Below, piece by piece: positions 46,477 to 59,400 of a stretch of 64,000 nt of DNA; the first letter of the stretch is position 1, and every line of letters starts with the position of its first letter. A model generated the notes under the pieces. The model had not been told where the DNA came from, searched no databases, and worked only from the letters and a program-made list of their open reading frames with translations. The stretch is taken from positions 29,629,753 through 29,693,752 of the forward strand of contig CP141149.1 in assembly GCA_035235625.1 (NCBI GenBank), given 5' to 3'. The DNA is from Saururus chinensis. Taxonomy: Eukaryota > Streptophyta > Magnoliopsida > Piperales > Saururaceae. A program made the position numbers and the translations under genes.

Positions 46477-47948
46477 TGTAACACTCCAACCTGAGTCCAA
46501 CCATGTCCGAGAGTTTAGAAAATAAAATAGGAGTAATTAAAATTTTAAAATAAATTAAGAACAACATTGTCTATATGCAAGAGTTGTAATGTTCCTCTAC
46601 GCACTACGGAACTTAAGCACTTTGTTTCGCATAAGCCAAAATAAACATAATTTTATAACTAATTTTGATCAGGTCAATGATGTCGTGTCGTTAATTGCTT
46701 GTATAATTATTAGATAATAACTATAATATTATTCTAATATGATTGGATCTGAACACAGTTTTACCTAATAATTATTACACACATCAAGCAGTATAAAAAT
46801 CATGGACGACAAAATACTTTTAATCCTTATATCTGAATAAATTATTCAGATTTAGATCGAAACTCATCTAAATAATCGGAGTTAAAGGGAAGGTAATAAA
46901 TCAGCAGAATCAAATATCTCGCTCTATCATAGTGCAGAGAAGAACACGTTCGAGCATATCATATCGTATCAGATAAAATCAAAGCAAAATATATTAGATC
47001 AAATCATAATAGAAAAGATCGGAACATATTAGATCAAAACATTTAAGAACAGATCAATCACAGTAAAGTAGAGCAAATAAAAACACATCGTATCATAGGA
47101 ATGCATATAATTTATTTAGCAACCTAAATTAACTACTTATGATGCATACACATTCCTATAATTATATTAAATCAGAAGGTGAAAAATGTTTACTCCCTTG
47201 AGGCTTCCAGAAGTAGCGGTATTCAAAGTTGCTTGTTCCTTCAAAGCGTTATTCCCTTCAAGTCCAAAGACAGCAGACTACGCCTCCTCTTGCTCTAATG
47301 CTCTGGAACATTTTTCTTATTGTGCCCAAAGGTGATAGGTAGACACTCCCCTTTATGCTCGAAGGCGACATACAAATTTTCCCCTTATCCAGAGACGTAT
47401 TGCACTTTGTACACTCAAAGGCAGCAAACAAAACCTCCTCTTACCTAGGGCATTTATCTCTACACGCACGAAGGCAATGGCTAGAACCTCCCTTACCCGA
47501 ATACATCATATGTAACAAATATAACCTCCCCTTACCCAGGGACGTTTCTCTAATTGCGTGGTCTGTCTATGGAGGAAGGAGTTCTTTTACTCGAGGCCAC
47601 TTCTCTTGATCAACCCTATAGGAGAGTACAAAGCCTCCTCTCACTTCATGTCATTTCTCTCTCTCTTTGGGCCTGAAGGCCTCGAACATAGCCTCCTCAT
47701 ACTGCAAGTAATTTTTGTAATAACCGAGACTTTTTTTTTGTTATTTATTTGCTTCTGTATTATTATTTTTTCGATAATTACGTGTTAGTGTTGTTCGTAG
47801 CCTCAATTGTAGGTGGAAAAGGTTTGTACGCTTTCAATAGTGTAAACGCGTAAGTTAAGGTTTGGGGGCTTAATTTAAAAACTTGATCCTTAAGACAGGG
47901 TCACGGTGGGGTCTTGTGGGGGAATTCACCATGCATCAGGAGTGCTCG

Positions 47949-50218
47949 TGTGACGCCCCGACCCGAAAATCGACCCGGGCCGGGGGTCCTAAACACGATA
48001 AAAACCAAACCCAGGACCGGGAGCGGCACACTTTGAGTGCGAGAGTCTTCTCGTTCCTCTATGCGCTACGGAACTTTAGCACTCCGTTGTGCGTAGGCAA
48101 GAACTGGCCTAATTATATAACTAATTCTGACCGGGCCAACGTTGCATTGTCGTTGGTTGCCTACGTACATATCGGATAACATCCACAATGCTACTCCGAT
48201 ACGATCGGATCTGGACGTAGTTCTGCCTATTTGCTATTACATACAACCGACATACAAAAAATACATACGTATAAAATACATATCTCTGAATATTTAATCG
48301 GAGTTATGCAAAAACCCGTAAAACACCGACAACACACATCTCGCTCTATCATAGAGACGAGCACCACACGAGCACCACAACATTCCTTACTCTATCCTAA
48401 AGCAAGACCATCACATTCATATGCCTCGCTCCATCACTAAGCTGAGAACGAACACACACCACACGTTTCGCTATATCACTTAGCTGAGACCGCAAGCATC
48501 ACACGTCTTGCTCTATCATAGAGTGAGATGGAACACAATCATAGGTCTTGCTCTATCATTGAGCCGAGACCGAACACACACACAACACGTCTCTCTCTAA
48601 CTCAGAGAGAGACGGCACACATCATGGCATAAAGGCATATCATATCATAATATAAACACATGCACAACCCGTCTCTCTCTAACTCAGAGCGAGACGGCAT
48701 ATATTCATCATGGCATATAAGCACAACATATCATAATATAAACACATGCACAACCCTTTTCTCTCTAACCCAGAGCGAGACGGCACATATGCATCATGGC
48801 ATATAAGCATAGCATATCATAATATAAACACATACACAACACGTCTCTCTCTAACCCAGAGCGAGACGGCACCCATCATGGCATATAAGCACAACAAGCA
48901 TATAGATCATAGCATAATACACATCATAACTAGCACATGTCGTTCTATAATTAAAATAGGAGGCAAGAAACCTTTACTCCCCTGATGTCTCACGAGGTAG
49001 CGGTATTCGGGATGCTCGTTTCTGGGCATCCTCCCCTTCAGACCCGGAGACAGCGGACAGAGCCTCCTCTAGCCTCCATACGTTCATCGCCTTGCACCGA
49101 AAGATAACCCGACCAACTCTCCCCTTTCCCAGAGACCTCGTTTTCTGCGCCCACGGGCAGCAAACAGAACCTTTCCTACTCGGGGTGTCCTTCACACGTT
49201 GTGGCCCTTTGGTGGAGAACGGAGCCTCCCCTACATCAGGTCACTTCTCTTGATCCGGCCCGGTAACGGAGGACGGAGCCTCCTCACTCTCCGAGCCATC
49301 TCTCTCTCTCTCTCTTGGGGTAGGAGGGTGGCAGACCAAGCCTCCTCTTACCCTGGGTCATTCCTCACTTATAGGAGCACCAACTCGAGGAATGGACCAT
49401 GTCATTGCGTAGATCACCCTCGAATTAGCTAAGAACGCCTCAAGAACGGAAGAAAATGGACACTCAACGAGTCTAGAAACTCCTCTGGAAAAAGAACGGA
49501 AATCCAATTTATAGGGGAGGACCCGAGAGCGCACGAAACGCTCCCGGGGACGCGCGCGCCACACGTCGCGCGCCCGCGCGGGCGCGGCTTGGGGCACTAC
49601 CGTGGCCCACGAGCGCAGCGCGTAGGCGCACCGCACGCTGCTCTCGTGGGCCACGGTCGTGCCCTGCATCGCGCGGTGCCCGGCCTCGCACCGCGTGGGC
49701 GCGACGCGCGGGAGCCGGCCCATGACACGGGCCCTGGCCCGCGTACGCGCGGATGACCGCGTGTCACGCAGGCCCACGGGCCCCCGCGCCGCGCGTCGGG
49801 CGGGGCAGCTGACGCCAGCTATTTTGTCTTATATAATTAAAATAATATATTTTCTATATTATTTTAATCCAAAAATATTTAAACTTCGACGCGCGATATC
49901 TTCTTACCCCGAAGTCAGAATCGCACGTTCTACGCACCGATGGACTCATATTGATGAGCCCTTCGAAATAAGACCACACATGGATAGGTTATCCCACTCT
50001 TTTTGAGTGGGCCCCGCCCATGCGGCATGCTTCCCGAGGCTGTAGCTTTCGCTTGCGGCCTCCCTTTTGGGCGTTCTTTGATTCGTCACGCTTGTTACTC
50101 CGAGCTCTACCCATCTACAAGGGTTTCATCCCTTGAAACCCTTGACACCTAATCACAAATTTACAAAATTACCCTTAACCCACCCGGTTTAAGTATAACC
50201 AAAAAATGGGTCGTTACA
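47949..50218. mobile_element. Innermost LTR (family A), inserted in the middle LTR
   Basis: It starts TGTGACGCCCCGACCCG and ends ATGGGTCGTTACA, 2,270 bp. Flanking pentamers are GCTCG and ACTCG, one mismatch. It has a tandem array around 48590-48880 and a very GC-rich tract (49540-49800) rich in GCGCG words. It has no gag or pol, so it is read as a solo LTR related to the outer LTR at 46477-53714. Confidence 0.75.
48590..48880. repeat. Tandem repeat of about 85-110 bp, three to four copies
   Basis: The words TCTCTCTCTAACYCAGAGCG, GAGACGGCA, CATCATGGCATATAAGCA and CATATCATAATATAAACACA recur in the same order at about 48590, 48670, 48755 and 48840, inside the innermost LTR. Confidence 0.75.
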
Positions 50219-53200
50219 ACTCGCACAGGTAAAAGCAGTTGAGACGTGCGAAGTAGAGGTGCACGTGTAAAAAAAAAGGGGTTAAAATGAACACAGTAAA
50301 TTTTCACCGGCAAACAAGAGAGCCACTTCCCCTTTTTCTCTAGGAACTCTACCACCGCCCCTCGCCTTCGCTAGAGTCTGACCGTTCGGTCATAGTGAGA
50401 TGGGTCGCGTCGTCTTTGGCCATCGTCGTGCCTCCCTTGCACAACGTTTTGCTGGCAAAATTGTGGAAGAAACTCTGTTTTGGGTAAAACGTTGTCAGAG
50501 TTGTCGAAAGCCGCCGGAATAGTCGCCTAGCCACCACGAACCGAAAGGTATACCCCTTTTCCCAATTTTAATCCGGTCGGCCCTTTCTCCAGAGATTTCG
50601 GTTGCGGACTGTTTTTGAGATTTTGCTGTTTTGGGCCGAACCACCACTATAGTCGACGGGGTTGGCCGTCGTGAGTTATTTTTCGGCCGGCGACTACTCT
50701 GCCAACCCTTTGGGCTACTGTTGGGATGCCATGCAACCGGATTTTTTACTCTGATCAACAGCCTCCCATTGGACCTGCCTTGTTTTTGGGCCAAACAGTT
50801 GCTAGGACCAGCGAAAGTTATCGTCTTGATCCATTTTTTGCCGGTCCCGAAGCCTCCTCTCCCACCTCGGGTCCTCCTCACATACCCTTTTCCTCTTCTC
50901 CAATTTTATTCTGCCCTCTTTGCATGTTCATCCACGAGAAAAATTCACAGGAAAATTTGCCCAGCCACCATTCTGCCTTGCCAGCGGCTAGAGACCACCT
51001 CCATGACTATGCCTTACCCACACTATTGGATTGACCTAAGCTCTTTTTGGGCATGCAGGCAACCCGAATCACCGTTGTGGGTGCTGTGAGAGACTTTCAT
51101 AACCGCACACATTAATTGGAGACCTCTGCTACAGTTTCTACCCTAGAGCCATCTCTCGTAGCGTAAGGATGCATGGGCTGTTGAGTGTGCACCAACGCAG
51201 CCTTTGTGATACGCCCTGACATCAATTTTGGCCCGGACAATGAGGTAGGAGACTTTGAACCTTAGAAATTCACTATAGCGTGCTTTTCGGAAAGAATGCA
51301 TGCTAGGACTAAGGTGTTTAATTGCATGATGTTTAGATGTCTATTAATGCGGAGGATATCAAGTGCAGAGGTTAATTATAATGGCCATATGCATATATTT
51401 TAAAAATTATATGTGTACTGATTAGTTGATTAGTCGTACATTCACATTATGACTTCTTTGTGATGGGGATTGATGGATGAGCAGAAAACCCATGTAATTT
51501 ATTATAATTCTTGCTAAATGCATGAGTGGTTGTTATGTTTACATGAAGACTTATGTTTACATGTTCTAAGGGTTTTATAACATATTGTAAGGTGTATGTG
51601 TGGTGTCTAGTTCAGAACTACGTGTGTAGATGATGTGCGTAGGTTTGATATGTGACTATCAATTTTGACGGATTAGAATTTTAGAGACAGGCTCATAAAT
51701 GATTGGGGCTTAGGTATAAGCTTGCAAACCAAAACGGTAACCGCATAACTTATAAACTATAATTTTAACATAATTAAAGTATGTAGTTTGATAATAAGAT
51801 TGAGTCATTAGTTAGATTGACAGATTAAATTCCGTACTAGTTGACGACTGACGGATGGTCAGTTTCGCCTGTAAGATTAATGTAGTTGATACCTTGGAGG
51901 TAATGTATGTGTAAGTTAGGATTTTTGATGCTCTGTTGAGAGCTCCGTAAGTTTGACGCCCAAGAGAGGCATTGTAAATTTTCTGCCCAAAAGTGGCTTT
52001 ATAAATTTTTCTGCCTTAATTGACATTTTTTAGGCCTTTGTTGGCCCTGTATGGCCCCAGAGGTAGGCATTTGTACGCACAGATAAGTAGTATCATGGAT
52101 CTACTCTTACCTGTTTGATCCTGTGCCCCATGAGCACCAGTGTACTTTGCCTTCAAAATCTTTTTAGAGTGTAGGTTTCTCCCTAAAGGTCAAGGTGACG
52201 CCCTAATGACATTCTTTCCTTTCAACATTAGAGCTAATTGAGATTTAATTAGTTCTATTTGTCGAGTGTAAGTATAAGACAATAAACGTAAGATTGTAAG
52301 TGTAAGTAGTATGCATGTGAGAATAAGAGTTTGATAGGTTGTAATTTGTTATAAGTAAGGTGGAAAGAAAATTTGTAAGTCTCGGAAGCTCAGAGGAATT
52401 GTAGTACTCTGATTAAGATTATATATTTATCTTCTCCTGGTTTATGGTTTGCTATTATCTTGCAGAGCAGCTTTAGTGTAAACTTTTATGGTTCACTGAT
52501 TTTGATTCTCCTACTGGGTATGAAAATACTCATGTTCTTTTTCTCTAATCCTCAGACACTCCAGGGACTTCCGTGGGGCCTAGTTCGAGAGCTGCTCAGC
52601 ATTTGAGGATACTCTTTTTAGACTGCAGGTCGGATTTTGACTCTATTGTTCCTTGATTAATTTATGCCACGATCTGTTGTAAATAAATTTTGAAGTACAT
52701 GTATTAAGTGAGGTGAGCGCTATTATATGAATTATTTTAGACTTGTACATGAACTGTCTTATTACTTTGACTGTTATGGAACTTATACCTAGCTACGCCT
52801 GAGAAAATATATTGAAAGCCCATGGCCATGGCAATTGTGTCTTTTGTTCGTTATTCATGCCGGCGATGAATGAACTATGAGATTTGAACGTTTTATCGTT
52901 GTTATATCTTTGTTTTGAGCTGAAAAGAAAGTATTGAGATGGATTTGATACAAATGAGAGAATTATAAAAATATTTTTCATAGGTTTCGTATTTTCGTCA
53001 ATTTTTACCAAGTTACAGTCGTTATATTGCAGAATTTTTATTTAAATCTTATAAAAATTATTTTGAAAACCCTGGGCATGACAATTTTCCCCATCTAGAG
53101 TTGCCAACTTAAGGAATGAATTCTTCAATTACATAGAAGACCCTAAAATCAAATAAGAACACCTCCTAAAATGGTGAAAATTGACTCAAAATGACTAGAA

Positions 53201-53714
53201 AAAACTCCTCTTGAATTGAATGACTCTTCCCTATTTATAGGGAAGAGTGTGCAGGTGAATCGCTTGCAACTGTGTCTCTACAAATGGGGTATCCGCCCAT
53301 CGCGCACACCGCTGACATCATCTAATATGTCATCTTCTCATTTTTTTACTTTTTATATTATTTTATTTAGATTATTATCTCAACTTCAGAACGTGATAAT
53401 TTTTTACCCCAAAGTCGGAATAACGGGTTTTGGTACCGATAGATTGCATTGACGAGCCCTTTAAAACTAGACCCCACATAGGCAGATTGTCCCACATTTT
53501 CAAGTGGGTCATTCCAATGTGACACACTTCTCGAAGTTGTAACTTTCTCTTATAGCCTCTATTCCATGCTTCCTTTGATTTGTTATTCTCGTTATTTCAA
53601 GCTTTACACATATAGAGAGATTTCATCAATTTAAACTCTTTAAATCCTATTCAAAAATTTATAATTACCCCTAACTCCTTGGGTTAGACGTAATCGAAAA
53701 ATCAAGATGTTACA

Positions 53715-56435
53715 ACAGAGCTACTAAAAATTATTGTTTTATATACGAACTTAAATTTGAAAAGATGAATTCATAAACATGTTAAAGTACTCAAGACCAA
53801 AATGTTTTTATTTTACTTGATTCCGAGCTTTTTTAAATGTTGAATTATCAAAATAGCAATCGACATTGACATATAGATTTATTATAGAGTAGAAGTAAGA
53901 CAATATTCTTAGAGACTTTATCTTCCTCAATATATACAATGAATTATCTCAATAAGCCAAATAAATTAGCAAAAAAATATAAATGATATTAAACATGCGA
54001 TTATTAATTGTTGATGGGCAATTGTCACCTTTCGACTATCTTCTTCTCTGGTGATGGTGACATCTTATTATATGTGAGTAATTCCTTTTATTGATGCAGA
54101 TGAGTCATTGTTGCAAGTTAAAATCCACTTTATTTCTTTGTTTATCTATTTAGTTTATTAAGACAATTTATTATAAACATTAAGAGAGATACTATCACTT
54201 AAAATGTTATCTTACTACCTTTTTACTTCAACAAATCATTCTATCAACTGAGTATAAAATTTCTCTGGTATTGAAAAAAGCTAAAAATAAAGTAAAAATA
54301 AAAGTGGCTATTAGTTTTGAGCAATCTAACATATTTATGGGTTTAGTTCTTTATATTTAATATTGTAAAAAATACTGAATGGCTCTACTGACTAGTTTGT
54401 GGCCAATTTTATTATTTTTTTTTTAAAAAAAAGAAAAAACAACTAAGGAGTAGCAAAAGAGGATGATTAAAATGAGGGGAGGCCGTAGAAGAGGAAGTGA
54501 GAGAAGAGAGAAGGAAGTGAAGAGAAAAACAAATAAAAAAAAGTTGGTGGCATACGAGTCCGTGGCCAAGGCAACTAGTTGAAGCCATTAACAAATTAAA
54601 GTTAAAAAATATATATAATAAAATAAATTTTTAATACTTTCTACCTTGTGTGAGGCTGACGTTGGTGAGGTGTATTTTGTGGTTCTTTTGGTTAATCACT
54701 CAATAATCCTTTCATCAATGACCAAATAATCACACCACCTTAAAAAGTACAAAAACATAAAAATACCGCTCTCGTGCCACAAACAGAAGTCCATAGAACC
54801 TTTTGATTTTTTGCCAGAAAGAACCCTGAGTAAAGACTGGGACACCCACCTATTTTTGCAAAACGGTATTACATTCTTACAAGTTACAACCAATTTTTCC
54901 GAGATCTACAATTACGAGGATCCAAAAAAGAAGGGGGTTTCAGCAACCAGACACGGCCCAAAATTCGCAAAACATAAGCACAAATATTGCATTTCTTAAG
55001 GCAGTGTGGATAATGTCTTCAGTTGTTTTTTAATCACAGTGAATAAACATAGTTAAAAGAGGGCAGCGTTCCGCAGTATCCAGCAATGATACAATGAATA
55101 GACCGTGGCACCATCTCCATGGAAGATCGTAGCGAACGGAGGACATGCTGAGAAGCACCCTCGAAATGTAGATTTCCTCCATGGCGCAAGTCTACTCTTC
55201 CAAACAGGCAATTGCTTTAGCAACCCCAGAAACAACAATACAGCCACAAAGAAACCCCCGTCTAAATTATAACCATATCAACCAATACATACCCATATTA
55301 ATTAAGACCAATACGGGTAGGAAGGTGGTACGCCCCTACACCAAATTGCGATACATATCAACCGTACCATATTAATATGGTCAATATATATCGATACGGT
55401 ATTAAAAAATTAATTTTTTTATTTTAAAAATTATTTTTTATTAAATTTTTTTTAAAAATATTTTCTTAAAAATAAAAATATAATTCAAACCCAACTTGTT
55501 TAAAAATTTATATTTTTATTATATTAAAAAATATTATTTTTAAAATTATACAAAATAAATACAAGTAAGTCTATATAATTTACATTATTATTTTTATATA
55601 TAATACTCTATAAATATATATTTATTTAAACATATAATTTAGACTTATATTTATTTTTAAAATAAATTAATTTTAAAACACTTAATATAAGAAAAAATAA
55701 ATAATAATTTATATGAAAAAAAAATATAATAATATATAATTCTAAATAAACTAATTTTAGCATACATATATCAGTTCATATAACATTTTACGGTCTTGTT
55801 AAACTCTAAAAAAATATTATAATAATATAATATTAATTATAATATTTTTTTATATTTATAAAAAAAATTACATTTATTTCAACGCATACCAAGCCTATCA
55901 TCATTGCGTACCAATATCCATAGTCATGCCTTCCATAATTATAACACAGCCCCTGCACACTCCTTAGACACCCTTTTTCCACAACATCAAAATTAACTTT
56001 TTAACTTTTTGGACCATAGATCCAGATGGACGACTACACAAGAACAATAACGAGCCTCGAGCGGACGGGAAAAAGCATCAACTTGGCGTGTCTACCTGCA
56101 TAACATCAAATGCCACACAAATGACTGGAAACGGCGGTTGTTTATTCTGAAAAATTAAACTTTTTCGGCACTTCCATATGATCCAACAAAAATTAAGTTT
56201 ATCAGAGTCGATGCCAGCAGGACCATGGCAATTAAATGCATACAAAAGCCAATCACGTATACTATCATGCTCCCAAATATACTAATCAACCCGAGCAAAC
56301 CAATAAATCGTGCAAAAAGACACTTACGAAACCAGTGGGATGCAGTTTCAGGTTGACGATGGTAAACAACACAACTGATTTTGGGACCTACCTTCTATTT
56401 ACAACGTGCATATGAGCTACAACATGCACGCGGGC
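53715..56435. other. AT-rich intergenic region downstream of the SPT5-like gene
   Basis: No gene is seen. 55380-55880 is almost pure A/T. At about 54375-54597 an imperfect inverted repeat (AATGGCTCTACTGACTAGTT against AATGGCTTCAACTAGTTGCC in reverse complement) may be a decayed MITE. Sequence from about 56000 is probably the 3' UTR of the SPT5-like gene on the minus strand. Confidence 0.45.
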
Positions 56436-59400
56436 TCACCACTCACTCTTGCCACCCCAAGCGGGATTAACCCCAGAGCCCCTAGTTTCCCACGATGTAT
56501 CTGCTTCAGCTGCTGTGCTGCTAGTTTCATTCTTACTAGTAGTTGCCTGGTCCCTAGCAGATCCATCATACCCCGTTTTTGTTTTCTCCGGTACATCTGA
56601 TTTGTTCCAACGGCCTATTTGGTCATCACCTGTTTCTTCCTTACAGCTACTCCACGATCCCCACTTTGATCCAGCAGTACAAATATTACCATCATCTTTT
56701 ATGGTAGCCACTGCTGCATTCCAATTACCGCCATCGGTGTCATTTTCACTGCTTTTACCTCCATCTTTCCAACATGAATGTTGACCCTTGACCCCATGTT
56801 CATCACCAGTATTCCACCCAGAGAACGGGTTTCCACCAAAAGTACCTCCACTATTGTTAGTTTTCCAGCCTGATGACTGGTCGGAACTAAAACCTCTTTG
56901 ACCATTTCTCCAATTAGATGATGAGCAATTACCAGGAAAGTCACTTTCTTTGCCACCATTACTCCAGCCACTAGATGACCACTCCCTGCTGGAACCCTTA
57001 TCACTTGAGTTCTGGCTACATGACCAGTCTCCCTTAAAGCTCGCTTTGTCCCCTTGACTCCAACCAGATGACCAATGATCATCACCAACACCCTTCCCTT
57101 TGTCACTGTTGTTCCATCCAGAAGACCGACCCCCACTATAACCTCTTCCATGATTTCTCGCACCACCTTCACCTCTTCTTCCAACCCCCCTCCCTCTACC
57201 CCTATCTCCACTACCTCCACCTCGCATCCAACCAGAAGACTCTTTTCCCTTACTCCACTCGCCAGATGGTTTATCCTCTCCAAAAGAATTTTTGCTGTAC
57301 CAGACACCTGAATCCTCCTCACTTTGGTTCGCTCCCCCTTTCCAATTTACAGAATTACCCCAACATTCACCCTCTCCATCGGCCCCTCTATTCCATCCTG
57401 AAGATTGATTTTTCCACGAAGAAACTTTACCATTCCAATCCCCTTCTTTTCCACCTGGCTGTTGGGCATCTTGTCCTCGATTCCATCCAGACCCATAATC
57501 CCCATCATCCTTATTTGCTTTGCCCCAACAATCCAAGCGCCTTTCATTTCTGCTTCCATCAAATCCTTTTCCACTAGCCCCACCAGGCTCACAGCCTCTC
57601 CCACCCTTCCAGCTCTTCCCACGATCTCTCCAACTATCTCTTTCCTGATTACAGCCACCTTCCTGATCATTGTTCCATCCACCCGATCGACTGCGACCAG
57701 AAAATCTTCCTCTGCCTGAAAAATCTCCCCTTCCTCTTCTCCCTCCCGATACTCTTCCCCCAGTAAAAGATCTATTTGGTTTGTTCCAACTGCCATGTTG
57801 ATCACTATTCCAATCTCCATCATCTGCTCGAGATTGTTCACCCCAAGAAGTACCAACAGTTTTAGGCTTATTCCAGTCATCTACCTTATAACTTGTTCCA
57901 CCCTCTTCACCAAAAGATGGATTTCCCTTGTTCCAAGAAAATTCCTTTGCATCACCCCAAGACTTATCCGTGTTCCAACCACCTTTTTGATATTGACTTC
58001 CCACAGCTTGGACCTCATTCGCAACAGCAATGCCCCAACTTGAGTTACATGAACCAGAGATATTAGAATTTTTGGTCCATGCGCATTCTTTATCAGCCTC
58101 AGTCATATTTTCTGCATTTAGGTTTTTTATTGCTTTACCACAAGGATCAGATTCACTAGCAGTGCCAAACGAACCCATTCTGTTCCAACAATCTGACTGA
58201 TTTTGGTTCTGGGAAGGTGAAGCATCTTGAGAACCTACAGCATCCCAGCCTCTATTATGTCCAATATTATGTGAATTAGCAACATCACAACCTTTGTCCC
58301 AAGAATTTCCATGTAACTCTTCAGTCTTAGCTTCTTTCACTCTCTGTTCACTTGCTTTACTCCAAGAATCCGAATTGGCATCAACTTCTCTTTGCTCCCA
58401 GTTGCACTGCCCAGATACATCCTTTTCTTTATTCCAGTTATTGCCCCAATTAGCCATTTGACTCCCACATGCAAGCTTGCTTTCTGTGCTCCAGTCATCT
58501 TCTGATTTTCTGCAAACACCTTCCTCACTTGAATTTTTAGTTCCATCATAACCATGTTCTGCAACATCAACATTAGATGGCCCCTGATTGAGTTTGTTCA
58601 CACAAGTTTTACTTGGGGCCCCTTCAGCTTTGTCCCATCCAGCCGAGGGTCTATCGTCTGATGAGCTTCCCCAGACATCAGCTTTAGCCCATCCATCTTT
58701 AAGCTGACTAGATTGACCTGGCGTGTTTCCCCAAGGGTCATTCTCTTGATCTTCCCCTAGAAGTGTGAAAAAACAAAAAACACGTATTAACATAACATTC
58801 ACATAGTATCTACAAATCGCATATAATTGCTTCACAGCTCACCATGTGACACTTCAAATAAGAACATTGCCCAACAAGAGCATTGTCATTCAGACATACA
58901 ATTTTGCCACGTGACTTGATAAAAAAAAAAGTGTTAAAAGACAAAGAAGTCAGCAGCTCAGATTCCCATCTGGTCTTATTGTGCGGTTGTCATAATCAAG
59001 GAAAGCTAAATTCTGTTGAGGTTCTTACAAAAGAAAAGCCAATTAGACTTAGGCCATTTGCCAGTTGTGACACATACACATCTGAAATATAGACTTTAAT
59101 TCAGTCAGCTTAAAATCCACAGAGGCTTGCCTAATATGCTTTTAGAGACATTCCAGGCACAGTTTCAATTTTTCTACCCACCCATAGAGGCTGCCTACAA
59201 TACATCCAGTAACACTCCAGCACAATTACCTGTTTTTCTTTCATCTATGCCACATGTCATTGCAACAGGTGATCCAAACTGTAATTCATGGAAATAACAG
59301 CATTTGTAAACACATTAAGCAGCTAATATATTTGTAGCAACAGAAGCTTCACCAATGAGAATATAAAATATTAACCAACCGATAAGGAAGAAGACAAAGT

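Larger units (their letters stand above)
47716..53083 (-). mobile_element. Middle LTR (family B), inserted in the outer LTR
   Basis: It starts TGTAATAACCGAGAC, ends CCTGGGCATGACA, and is flanked by the exact duplication ATTTT (47711-47715, 53084-53088). After removing the innermost LTR about 3.1 kb remain, without coding domains. Its segment near 52080-52150 is the reverse complement of a block near 28395-28450, making it a relative of the LTR at 27165-35576 in the opposite orientation. Confidence 0.8.
46477..53714. mobile_element. Outer LTR (family A), split by a nested element
   Basis: It starts TGTAACACTCCAACC and ends AAGATGTTACA. Its two parts (46477-47715 and 53089-53714) rejoin exactly when the inner element at 47716-53083 and one copy of ATTTT are removed, giving about 1.86 kb. 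The joined text aligns with the innermost LTR at 47949-50218 (shared TAGCGGTATTC, ACAGCCTCCTC-type blocks, CCAACT..AGGAATG, a GTTACA end). Flanking pentamers GTAGA and ACAGA match at only three positions, so its own target duplication is weak. No coding domains remain; it is read as an old solo LTR. Confidence 0.7.

Noticed and set aside
49358-50006. Arginine/alanine-rich frames of 115-139 aa
   Set aside because: They come from a GCGCG-rich tract in the innermost LTR and are open on both strands through composition alone.
57068-58043. Plus-strand frames opposite the SPT5-like tail, and minus-strand alternate frames
   Set aside because: They mirror the repetitive WG/GW exon in other frames and have no independent signal.
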